Shown in pieces: positions 1 through 5,172 of a stretch of DNA of 5,172 bases. A program made the position numbers and the translations under genes. The notes beneath the pieces were generated by a model that saw nothing but the letters and a program-made list of their open reading frames with translations, was not told the origin of the DNA and made no database searches. Position 1 is the first letter of the stretch. Each line of letters opens with the position of its first letter. The DNA comes from Pollutimonas sp036675955 (lineage in GTDB: Bacteria; Pseudomonadota; Gammaproteobacteria; Burkholderiales; Burkholderiaceae_B), in NCBI GenBank assembly GCA_036675955.1, contig JAKFDW010000304.1, forward strand, positions 1-5,172, given 5' to 3'.

Positions 1-64
1 CTCTCAACTTCTTTTATCGTCTGCCTAGATTGGTATCTCTCAACTCGAGCGATAGGCTGTCGCT

Positions 65-68
65 GGAG
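65..68 (+). promoter_or_regulatory. Ribosome binding site that fixes the TTG start of rhlE
   Basis: GGAG lies seven bases upstream of TTG at 76, a normal Shine-Dalgarno distance. The reading frame is open from base 1 to this point but contains no ATG, GTG or TTG upstream. The TTG is therefore the only start in the window that has both a ribosome binding site and a protein N-terminus of normal RhlE length. Confidence 0.7.
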
Positions 69-75
69 TTATTTC

Positions 76-1497
76 TTGAATACCCAAATTACATTTGCCT
101 CCCTAGGGCTGGCAGAACCTCTTCTGCGTGCCGTTACAGATACCGGTTACGTGCACCCCACGCCTATCCAGGCCCAGGCCATTCCTCAAGTCATGCTGGG
201 CGGAGACCTTTTGGCCGCTGCCCAGACCGGTACCGGCAAGACGGCGGGCTTCACGCTGCCCATTCTTCACCGTATGCTGCAAAGCGCGCCGCAAAACCGC
301 AAAGCCGGCCAGCCCCGCGTGCTGATCCTGACCCCGACACGGGAATTGACGGCGCAGGTCGAAGAGTCCGTTCGCACCTATAGCCAACACACATCGATAC
401 GTTCGATGGTCATGTTCGGCGGCGTCAACATCAATCCGCAAATCAATGCCTTGCGCAAGCCGCTGGACATCCTGGTTGCCACGCCCGGCCGCCTGCTGGA
501 TCATGCACAGCAGAAGACGGTCGACTTGTCAGCCGTGGAAATACTGGTGCTCGATGAAGCGGACCGCATGCTGGACATGGGTTTCATACGCGACATCCGC
601 CGCATCATTGCACTGCTTCCCCGAACTCGCCAGAACCTGCTGTTCTCGGCCACGTTCTCGGATGAAATCCGCGAGCTGTCCAAAGGCGTGCTGAACAATC
701 CGATAGAAATTTCGGTGGCGCGCCGCAATACCGCTTCCGAATTGGTCACGCAGACCATGGTCATGACCGAACAGTCCCACAAGCGCGACCTGCTCAGTTT
801 TATCATTCGCGAAAGCGGCTGGCACCAGGTGCTGGTGTTCACCCGCACCAAGCATGGCGCCAATCGCCTCGCTGAAAAGCTGGTGAAGGACGGGCTCGCC
901 GCGGCGGCCATCCATGGCAACAAGAGCCAGGCCGCCCGCACACGCGCGCTGGCCGGTTTCAAGGACGGCAAAGTTGCCGTACTGGTTGCCACGGACATCG
1001 CTGCGCGCGGTATCGATATCGACCAGCTGCCGCATGTGGTCAACTTCGAGTTGCCCAATATCCCGGAAGACTATGTGCACCGCATTGGCCGCACAGGCCG
1101 TGCGGGCAGCGAAGGCTCGGCATTGTCGCTGGTCGACAAGAGCGAAATCAAATACCTGAACGCCATCGAAAAAGTCATCAAACGCTCCATCGAGCGTACG
1201 ACTATCGAAGGCTGGTCGGTCGACATGGTGAAAGCCGAACCCGCGCACGTGCGCGCCGACGATGACCGTCCGCGCCGTTCGAACGCTCCCCGTAAAAGCG
1301 GGGGCAATGCCAACGCCAGGCCAGCCGGACGAGGAGGCGATTCCCGCCGCTCATCAGGTGGCGCACGTTCCGAAGGCAGTGCTGCCCGGCCCGCGGGCGC
1401 CGCCCGGCCGGCAGGTGCCTCGGCAAGCCAGGCACGCCACCGCAGCGGCCCAGCGCGCAGCGGCAACGGTCAGCGACCCGCCTTGCTAAGCAAATAA
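76..1497 (+). CDS. rhlE: RhlE-type DEAD-box ATP-dependent RNA helicase
   Basis: This 473-residue cytoplasmic protein uses ATP to unwind or remodel RNA; family members act in ribosome assembly and RNA decay. All helicase motifs are visible in order: Q motif (Phe7, then GYVHPTPIQ at 24-32), motif I AQTGTGKT (49-56), Ia PTREL (87-91), GG (115-116), Ib TPGR (136-139), II DEAD (160-163), III SAT (191-193), V ARGID (310-314) and VI HRIGRTGR (335-342). The core is complete, so the enzyme should be active. Residues from about 393 to the end form a basic, Gly/Ala/Pro/Arg/Ser-rich disordered tail with three RPAG units, as expected for an RNA-binding extension in RhlE proteins. Such tails vary in length. 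The start is TTG with GGAG seven bases upstream. The next gene begins 42 bp downstream. RhlE rather than DeaD, DbpA or SrmB is inferred from length, the compact core and the tail. Confidence 0.93.
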   Translation: MNTQITFASLGLAEPLLRAVTDTGYVHPTPIQAQAIPQVMLGGDLLAAAQTGTGKTAGFTLPILHRMLQSAPQNRKAGQPRVLILTPTRELTAQVEESVRTYSQHTSIRSMVMFGGVNINPQINALRKPLDILVATPGRLLDHAQQKTVDLSAVEILVLDEADRMLDMGFIRDIRRIIALLPRTRQNLLFSATFSDEIRELSKGVLNNPIEISVARRNTASELVTQTMVMTEQSHKRDLLSFIIRESGWHQVLVFTRTKHGANRLAEKLVKDGLAAAAIHGNKSQAARTRALAGFKDGKVAVLVATDIAARGIDIDQLPHVVNFELPNIPEDYVHRIGRTGRAGSEGSALSLVDKSEIKYLNAIEKVIKRSIERTTIEGWSVDMVKAEPAHVRADDDRPRRSNAPRKSGGNANARPAGRGGDSRRSSGGARSEGSAARPAGAARPAGASASQARHRSGPARSGNGQRPALLSK

Positions 1498-1539
1498 GGC
1501 GTACTATTTGAGCCTTCCGAATACGGCTGACTGATCCCG

Positions 1540-2169
1540 ATGTCCCTCAATACCTGGCTTGCATTCTTTGCCGCCTCCTGGGCGATTTCTTTCTCGCCCG
1601 GGCCCGGCGCCATTTCGGCCATGGCGTCGGGGCTGAAATACGGTTTCAAGCGCGGTTACTGGACAACGATAGGCCTCATTCTGGGCATACTCGTCCAGTT
1701 CGTGGTGGTGGCAGTCGGGCTGGGCGCCTTGCTGGCGGCATCCGAATTGGCGTTCGGCGTAGTGAAATGGCTGGGTGTCGGCTATTTGATCTATCTGGGG
1801 TGGAAGCAGTTTCGCACCGATGCCGCTCCCGTGGCGGTCGAGGCCCACGATCCCGCGCCTTTCCGGGTCCGCGAGCTTGTGGTGCGCGGTTGCCTGATCA
1901 ACATCACCAATCCCAAGGGAACCGTCTTTCTGCTGGCGGTCGTGCCCCAATTTCTGGACTTATCCCAGCCTTTGACAGTTCAGTATGTTGTAATAGCCGC
2001 CACCTTGTGCTTTACCGACCTGGTCGCCATGGGCTGCTACACCACGCTGGCTGCCCGCGTGTTGAAGCTGTTTCGCAGTCCGCGGCACATCCGCTGGCTC
2101 AATCGCACCTTCGGCGCGCTGTTCATACTGGCCGGTACGGTTCTGGCCTCGTTCAGTCACCATAAATAA
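1540..2169 (+). CDS. RhtB-like LysE-family amino-acid/homoserine exporter
   Basis: This 209-residue inner-membrane protein belongs to the LysE/RhtB exporter family, whose members export amino acids such as lysine, threonine, homoserine and homoserine lactone. It has about six hydrophobic segments (roughly 5-25, 40-62, 66-88, 115-138, 146-168 and 185-205). The family signature SPGPG is at 19-23, just after the first segment. LINITNPKGTVFLLAVVPQF around 119-138 is the conserved Asn-Pro-Lys...Pro-Gln-Phe region. From memory, several stretches resemble E. coli RhtB closely (the VKWLGVGYLIYLGWKQ region, NITNPK, the LNRTFGALF region), so RhtB is the nearest named relative. The real substrate cannot be read from sequence. 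The ATG fits the usual family N-terminus, but no clear Shine-Dalgarno sequence precedes it. The 42-bp gap after rhlE has no obvious terminator, so co-transcription is likely. Confidence 0.88.
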   Translation: MSLNTWLAFFAASWAISFSPGPGAISAMASGLKYGFKRGYWTTIGLILGILVQFVVVAVGLGALLAASELAFGVVKWLGVGYLIYLGWKQFRTDAAPVAVEAHDPAPFRVRELVVRGCLINITNPKGTVFLLAVVPQFLDLSQPLTVQYVVIAATLCFTDLVAMGCYTTLAARVLKLFRSPRHIRWLNRTFGALFILAGTVLASFSHHK

Positions 2170-2184
2170 CCCTTGTGTTGCGCG

Positions 2185-2210
2185 ATGGGTGGCCGATCAT
2201 CAGCCCCCAT
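2185..2210. repeat. Imperfect inverted repeat between the exporter gene and prfC
   Basis: ATGGG(T)GGC at 2185-2193 can pair with GCCCCCAT at 2203-2210, giving eight base pairs with one bulged T and a nine-base loop. No T run follows, so it is not a standard intrinsic terminator. It covers the place where a -35 box would lie for the TAAAAT element at 2224. It could be a weak terminator for the exporter, an operator for prfC, or chance. Confidence 0.3.
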
Positions 2211-2223
2211 TGGCGACACACGT

Positions 2224-2229
2224 TAAAAT
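2224..2229 (+). promoter_or_regulatory. Candidate -10 box of prfC (short-leader or leaderless arrangement)
   Basis: TAAAAT matches the sigma-70 -10 consensus at five of six positions and ends six bases before the prfC ATG at 2236. A transcript initiated from it would begin at or within a base or two of the start codon. No good -35 hexamer is present at 16-18 bp spacing (2200-2207 reads as C-rich sequence), and there is no Shine-Dalgarno sequence between the box and the ATG. The call is therefore suggestive only. Confidence 0.4.
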
Positions 2230-2235
2230 CAGACT

Positions 2236-3843
2236 ATGAGCATTACCCAAGAAGTCGCGCGGCGACGCACATTTGCGATTATTTCCCACCCCGATGCAGG
2301 CAAAACCACGCTAACGGAAAAGCTGCTGCTGTTTGCAGGCGCGATCCAGATTGCGGGCAGCGTCAAGGCGCGTAAAGCCAGTCGCCATGCGTCCTCCGAC
2401 TGGATGGAAATCGAAAAGCAACGCGGCATTTCGGTGGCCTCGTCGGTCATGCAGATGGAATATCGCGATTGCGTGATCAATCTGCTGGACACGCCGGGTC
2501 ACCAGGATTTCTCGGAAGACACCTATCGTGTGCTCACGGCCGTCGATGCGGCGCTTATGGTCATCGACGCAGCCAACGGCGTCGAGCCGCAGACCCTGCG
2601 GCTTTTGCAGGTCTGCCGGGCCCGTAATACGCCCATCATCACCTTCATCAACAAACTCGACCGCGAGGTCCAGGAACCGCTCAACCTGCTTTCCGAGATT
2701 GAGTCGCACCTGGGCATGGACGCCGTGCCTTTCTCCTGGCCGGTAGGCATGGGAAGGTCGTTTGGCGGCGTGTTCGACATCCGCCGCAACCGAATGCGCG
2801 TATTTCGGGCAGGCCAGGAACGCCGCAGCGACAGCGACGATTTGATAGAAGGCCTGGACAATCCGGCGATCGCGGCGCGGTTCGGCGATGCCTTCGTCAA
2901 GGCCAATGAAGAAATCGAGCTCATCAACGCCGCCTCGCCGACCTTTGACGCCAAGGCCTTTCTGGCCGGTAAGCAGACGCCTGTTTTCTTTGGCTCCGCC
3001 ATCAACAATTTTGGCGTGCAGGAAGTCCTGGATGCCCTGGTCGATTTCGCCCCCAGGCCCGGCCCACGTACGGCATTACAGCGCGAAGTGCAGCCGGACG
3101 AGCCCAAATTCAGCGGAGTCGTCTTCAAGGTGCAAGCCAATATGGATCCGGCGCACCGGGATCGCGTCGCATTCATACGCGTCAGTTCGGGCCGGTTCGA
3201 GCGCGGCATGCGCTTGAAAATTTCCCGCACAGGCAAGGAAATGCGCCCAAACAATGTGGTGTCCTTTCTTTCACAAAGGCGGGAGTTGCTGGACGAAGCC
3301 TATGCGGGCGACGTCATCGGCATTCCTAACCATGGCGTGCTGCACCTGGGCGATGTGCTGACCGAAGGCGAGAACCTTCAGTTCACCGGCCTGCCCTTTT
3401 TCGCGCCCGAACTCTTTCAGGCGGTGGAGGTCAAAGATCCATTGCGCATCAAGCAGTTGCGCGTTGGCTTGACGCAGCTGGGCGAGGAAGGGGCCATCCA
3501 GGTCTTTCGTCCCGAAGCCGCCGGCGGCGCGCTGCTGCTCGGTGCGATCGGCCAATTGCAGTTCGAAGTCGTCGCCCACCGGCTCAAGACGGAATATGGC
3601 GTCGAGGCGCGCCTGATGCCATCGCGTTACAACATGGCACGTTGGATTACAGCCTCCGACCCCAAAGTCTTGCGAAAATTCACGGACGCCAATGCCGCCA
3701 ACATTGCATACGATGTGGTCGATGCAGTGGCGTTTTTAGCGAGTTCGCCAGCACAGCTGCGCGTTGCGCAAGAGCTCTATCCCGGGGTTGAATTCCACGC
3801 CATGCGTGAACACGGTGGCCAGGTTTTTGGGCAAAATGCATAA
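2236..3843 (+). CDS. prfC: Peptide chain release factor 3 (RF3, translational GTPase)
   Basis: This 535-residue cytoplasmic GTPase removes the class I release factors RF1 and RF2 from the ribosome after peptide release, speeding termination. The GTP-binding motifs are intact: G1 HPDAGKTT (18-25), G2 region RGISVASS (63-70), G3 DTPGHQDFSEDT (85-96), G4 NKLD (139-142) and a G5-like GSA (253-255). The QRGIS and DTPGHQDFSEDTYR stretches distinguish RF3 from EF-G, EF-Tu and LepA. The domain after residue 275 (VFKVQANMDPAHRDRVAFIR, around 295-314) is the beta-barrel domain II, and residues from about 395 onward form the RF3-specific C-terminal domain. The length is close to that of E. coli RF3 (529 residues). 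ATG at 2236 gives the expected N-terminus, a few residues shorter than the E. coli one. No Shine-Dalgarno sequence is visible; a TAAAAT box sits just upstream. A hairpin terminator begins right after the stop codon. Confidence 0.97.
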   Translation: MSITQEVARRRTFAIISHPDAGKTTLTEKLLLFAGAIQIAGSVKARKASRHASSDWMEIEKQRGISVASSVMQMEYRDCVINLLDTPGHQDFSEDTYRVLTAVDAALMVIDAANGVEPQTLRLLQVCRARNTPIITFINKLDREVQEPLNLLSEIESHLGMDAVPFSWPVGMGRSFGGVFDIRRNRMRVFRAGQERRSDSDDLIEGLDNPAIAARFGDAFVKANEEIELINAASPTFDAKAFLAGKQTPVFFGSAINNFGVQEVLDALVDFAPRPGPRTALQREVQPDEPKFSGVVFKVQANMDPAHRDRVAFIRVSSGRFERGMRLKISRTGKEMRPNNVVSFLSQRRELLDEAYAGDVIGIPNHGVLHLGDVLTEGENLQFTGLPFFAPELFQAVEVKDPLRIKQLRVGLTQLGEEGAIQVFRPEAAGGALLLGAIGQLQFEVVAHRLKTEYGVEARLMPSRYNMARWITASDPKVLRKFTDANAANIAYDVVDAVAFLASSPAQLRVAQELYPGVEFHAMREHGGQVFGQNA

Positions 3844-3844
3844 A

Positions 3845-3869
3845 CGGCCGATCGGCCGCCTGCTTTTTT
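3845..3869 (+). terminator. Rho-independent terminator of prfC
   Basis: A 14-base perfect palindrome at 3845-3858 folds as CGGCC-GATC-GGCCG and is followed by CCTGC and six Ts (3864-3869). The five bases between the GC stem and the T run weaken the classic form. However, GCA at 3838-3840, the last bases before the prfC stop, can pair with TGC at 3861-3863 and bring a longer, interrupted stem right up to the T run. Its position directly after the prfC stop fits termination of that transcript. Confidence 0.7.
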
Positions 3870-3876
3870 ACCAAGG

Positions 3877-3896
3877 GTCCAGCTTATATACTGGAC
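3877..3896. repeat. Inverted repeat GTCCAG-N8-CTGGAC with a TATA-rich centre
   Basis: Two perfect 6-base arms (3877-3882 and 3891-3896) flank CTTATATA. The sequence TATACT (3887-3892) matches five of six -10 consensus bases and overlaps the right arm. As DNA this looks like an operator laid over a promoter for the gene at 3922. As RNA the stem extends to eight pairs with one G-U (3875-3898) and is followed by a pyrimidine-rich stretch, so a second terminator after prfC is the rival reading. No good -35 hexamer is present: the bases at 17 bp spacing are the T run of the first terminator. Confidence 0.4.
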
Positions 3897-3911
3897 TCTC
3901 TTTCCCAGACA

Positions 3912-3916
3912 GAGGG
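3912..3916 (+). promoter_or_regulatory. Ribosome binding site that selects ATG 3922 over GTG 3916
   Basis: GAGGG lies five bases upstream of ATG 3922. An in-frame GTG at 3916 overlaps this purine run and so has no ribosome binding site of its own at a workable distance. The ATG is the better start and removes only two residues (Met-Ile) from the longer reading. Confidence 0.65.
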
Positions 3917-3921
3917 TGATA

Positions 3922-4569
3922 ATGTCCTGGCGTTTTATATTTGCAATTCTAGTAGTCGCCGCTGGCGCTTCCGCCTGGGGCGGGTTGCGGTTGGGTGACT
4001 GGCTTGTAGCGCATGGCCCCATTGCGCCGCCTATCGTCGAAGACCCGACCGCGGTGCTGTCGACCCCGGTACTCGATGCCAATGGTTTGCCTTTCCTGGC
4101 TCAACCGCCACAACCGCTGGTTAATGGCCAACAAGGCGTGCCGACCCCGCCCGACCAGATTGCCTGGGAAATTCCCGAACAGTCGCTGGATGAAACACAG
4201 GCCACGGCAGCCATCGAGCTCGCCACGACCACCATTACCATGGACCAGGCAATGCAGATTGCCGAGGCAGGCGCCGGCCAGTCGTTTCACGGAATCGCCG
4301 ATGTCGGCGAGCTGGGCCTCGGAGCAGGCAGGCCCAACCAGCCCTTGCAGCCTGTAGAGATCGCGCCGCCCCCTCCGCCGCCACCGGTTGCAGCGGCGCC
4401 CTCGGGCGGCAACCAGGCCTGGCAGGCCAGCCTGCGCCAGGACTTGCAGGCATGCAGCGCTCAAAGCTTCTTCGACAGGCCTAGCTGCGCCTGGACGGCC
4501 CGCAATAAGTACTGCGAGCCCAATAATGCCTGGGGCCGAACACCCGACTGCCCGGCCAAAAGCTTCTAG
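3922..4569 (+). CDS. Uncharacterised exported Pro-rich protein with four-cysteine C-terminus
   Basis: I do not recognise a named family for this 215-residue protein. Residues 1-18 form a signal peptide or membrane anchor: a short basic start (Arg4), a hydrophobic core (Phe5-Ala14) and Ala-Ser-Ala at 16-18, a good signal peptidase I site. Most of the protein should therefore lie in the periplasm. The middle is rich in Pro, Ala and Gln and looks disordered. It includes seven consecutive prolines (149-155) preceded by EIA, a run that normally needs EF-P for smooth translation. The last 40 residues form a compact, Trp- and Phe-containing segment with cysteines 178, 189, 198 and 210 (C-x10-C-x8-C-x11-C), compatible with two disulfides. 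The overall plan of anchor, proline-rich spacer and small C-terminal domain resembles envelope-spanning or tethered proteins, but that is architecture only. It lies between prfC and bfr with its own ribosome binding site; the upstream terminator suggests its own promoter. Base composition is like its neighbours. Confidence 0.8.
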   Translation: MSWRFIFAILVVAAGASAWGGLRLGDWLVAHGPIAPPIVEDPTAVLSTPVLDANGLPFLAQPPQPLVNGQQGVPTPPDQIAWEIPEQSLDETQATAAIELATTTITMDQAMQIAEAGAGQSFHGIADVGELGLGAGRPNQPLQPVEIAPPPPPPPVAAAPSGGNQAWQASLRQDLQACSAQSFFDRPSCAWTARNKYCEPNNAWGRTPDCPAKSF

Positions 4570-4584
4570 GGCGCAAACGCCTAG
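4566..4584. terminator. Possible weak two-way stem-loop spanning both convergent stop codons
   Basis: CTAGGGCG (4566-4573) can pair with CGCCTAG (4578-4584) around a CAAA loop, giving seven pairs with one bulged G. The TAG of the exported-protein gene lies in one arm and the TAG of bfr (minus strand) in the other. On the minus strand the stem is followed by AAGC and four Ts, so it might act weakly as the bfr terminator. On the plus strand no T run follows directly. Confidence 0.3.
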
Positions 4585-5060
4585 TCGCTCAGTTCGCCCA
4601 TCTGGGACTGCAGATAGTTTTGCAGTCCCACTTTTTCGACAAGCTCCATCTGCGTTTCCAGCCAGTCGATGTGTTCTTCGGTGTCGTTCAAGATGTCCTG
4701 GAACAAGTCCCGGCTAACGTAGTCCCGCACGCTTTCGCAATACGCCATCGCTTCCTTTACCGTTTCCTGGGCTCCGCTTTCCAGCCGGTGATCACAGGAA
4801 AGGACTTCGGGCACATTCTCGCCTATCAGCAGCTTGTGCAGGTCTTGCAGGTTAGGTAAACCATCCAACATGAAAATGCGTTCGATCAGACGGTCGGCAT
4901 GCTTCATTTCGCCTATCGATTCGTCGTACTCGTGCTTGCCTAATTTATTGAGGCCCCAATGGTTGAGCATGCGAGCATGCAGAAAATACTGATTGATCGC
5001 GGTAAGTTCGTTTTTAAGTTGCGCATTCAGATACTGAATAACGGTTTTATCGCCTTTCAT
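4581..5060 (-). CDS. bfr: Bacterioferritin (heme-containing iron-storage ferritin)
   Basis: This 159-residue cytoplasmic protein forms 24-subunit shells that store iron and bind heme between subunit pairs. The N-terminus MKGDKTVIQYLNAQL and the stretches AINQYFLHARM, EMKHADRLIERI, GLPNLQDL, DYVSRDL and GLQNYLQSQ are bacterioferritin hallmarks, and the length equals the usual ~158. By E. coli numbering, the heme ligand Met52 and diiron ligands Glu18, Glu51, His54, Glu94 and His130 are present. Position 127, Glu in E. coli Bfr, is Thr (ACC, 4680-4682), so the ferroxidase site may be altered. The start at 5060 is chosen because AGGAG lies seven bases upstream; an ATG at 5066 (Met-Ala-Met) sits only one base from that AGGAG. 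Convergent with the exported-protein gene; stops are 11 bp apart. A plus-strand terminator hairpin lies within its last codons. An associated ferredoxin gene (bfd) could lie outside the window, but none is visible here. Confidence 0.96.
   Translation of the reverse strand: MKGDKTVIQYLNAQLKNELTAINQYFLHARMLNHWGLNKLGKHEYDESIGEMKHADRLIERIFMLDGLPNLQDLHKLLIGENVPEVLSCDHRLESGAQETVKEAMAYCESVRDYVSRDLFQDILNDTEEHIDWLETQMELVEKVGLQNYLQSQMGELSD
4603..4636 (+). terminator. Intrinsic terminator of the exported-protein gene, inside the bfr 3' coding end
   Basis: TGGGACTGCA (4603-4612) and TGCAGTCCCA (4621-4630) form a perfect 10-bp stem with an 8-base loop, followed by C and five Ts (4632-4636). Only in the plus orientation is the stem followed by Ts, so it would stop transcription coming from the gene ending at 4569, 33 bases earlier. 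The same bases encode the Gly-Leu-Gln-Asn-Tyr-Leu-Gln-Ser-Gln part of bacterioferritin on the minus strand. Confidence 0.7.
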
Positions 5061-5067
5061 GGCCATA

Positions 5068-5072
5068 CTCCT
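5068..5072 (-). promoter_or_regulatory. Ribosome binding site of bfr
   Basis: Read on the minus strand this is AGGAG, seven bases before the ATG at 5060 and only one base before the ATG at 5066. It decides in favour of the MKGD start, which is also the conserved bacterioferritin N-terminus. The rest of the bfr leader to the window edge (5073-5172) contains no promoter pair that I can support. Confidence 0.75.
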
Positions 5073-5172
5073 GAGCAAAGGTGAGGATCGATAACAGCAT
5101 CGAGAGCTCACGACGGCGTAATGCAATACGCGGTCGCGGCCAGTTCCGGCTATAAGGCTAACACGGAGATGC

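Noticed and set aside
1..45. Nine-base direct repeat CTCTCAACT at 1-9 and 37-45 in front of rhlE
   Set aside because: Two short copies only, low complexity, no link to a promoter or structure that I can support.
30..58. Possible rhlE promoter TTGGTA - 17 bp - TAGGCT
   Set aside because: The -10 part matches the consensus at only three of six positions; such pairs arise often by chance.
501..1248. Long open frames on the minus strand within the helicase gene (501-1058 and 529-1248)
   Set aside because: Shadows of a GC-rich coding region; their translations show no family features while the plus frame has every helicase motif.
2523..3254. 243-codon minus-strand open frame inside prfC
   Set aside because: Antisense shadow; the translation is Arg/Ser-rich with no recognisable domain, and prfC is clearly real.
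3949..4464. 171-codon minus-strand open frame opposite the uncharacterised exported protein, a possible alternative gene there
   Set aside because: The plus frame has a ribosome binding site, signal peptide, structured C-terminus and downstream terminator; the minus frame has none of these.
5061..5126. Longer bfr reading starting at 5126 or 5066
   Set aside because: The extra residues are not part of the bacterioferritin fold, and AGGAG at 5068-5072 is correctly spaced only for the ATG at 5060.
5091..5126. TTGCAT and TGTTAT on the minus strand as a bfr promoter
   Set aside because: The spacing is 24 bp, too long for a sigma-70 promoter, and no Fur-box-like dyad is evident.

Overview
The window looks like a stretch of core chromosome from a betaproteobacterium, most likely a member of Burkholderiales close to Alcaligenaceae (Bordetella/Achromobacter-like). 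This rests on the GC-rich coding sequence, codons favouring G or C in third position, and the character of the predicted proteins. It is an inference from protein resemblance, not a database match. I see no mobile elements, tRNA or rRNA genes, CRISPR array or signs of recent transfer.

Layout from left to right. (1) An RhlE-type DEAD-box RNA helicase at 76-1497 (+) starts at a TTG codon with a good ribosome binding site. (2) An RhtB/LysE-family amino-acid exporter at 1540-2169 (+) follows after 42 bp and is probably co-transcribed. (3) prfC, peptide chain release factor 3, at 2236-3843 (+) has a -10-like TAAAAT box seven bases before its ATG and no visible Shine-Dalgarno sequence, the arrangement of a leaderless or very short-leader mRNA. 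A GC-rich hairpin plus T6 terminates it. (4) An unrecognised, probably exported protein at 3922-4569 (+) has a run of seven prolines and a four-cysteine C-terminus. It is preceded by a dyad around a TATA-rich core. (5) Bacterioferritin (bfr) at 4581-5060 lies on the minus strand, convergent with gene 4; the two stop codons are 11 bp apart.

The genes do not form one pathway. Two concern RNA and translation (RhlE remodels RNA; RF3 recycles class I release factors), one is a small-molecule exporter, one is an envelope protein of unknown role, and one is an iron store. The window is largely ordinary housekeeping sequence and I find no convincing new multi-gene system.

The points most worth a second look are these: bacterioferritin has Thr at position 127, where the catalytic diiron site of E. 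coli Bfr has Glu; a near-textbook plus-strand terminator lies inside the 3' coding end of bfr; there is a dyad in front of the uncharacterised gene; that gene's Pro-rich/four-Cys protein is itself unusual; and prfC appears to have a leaderless start.
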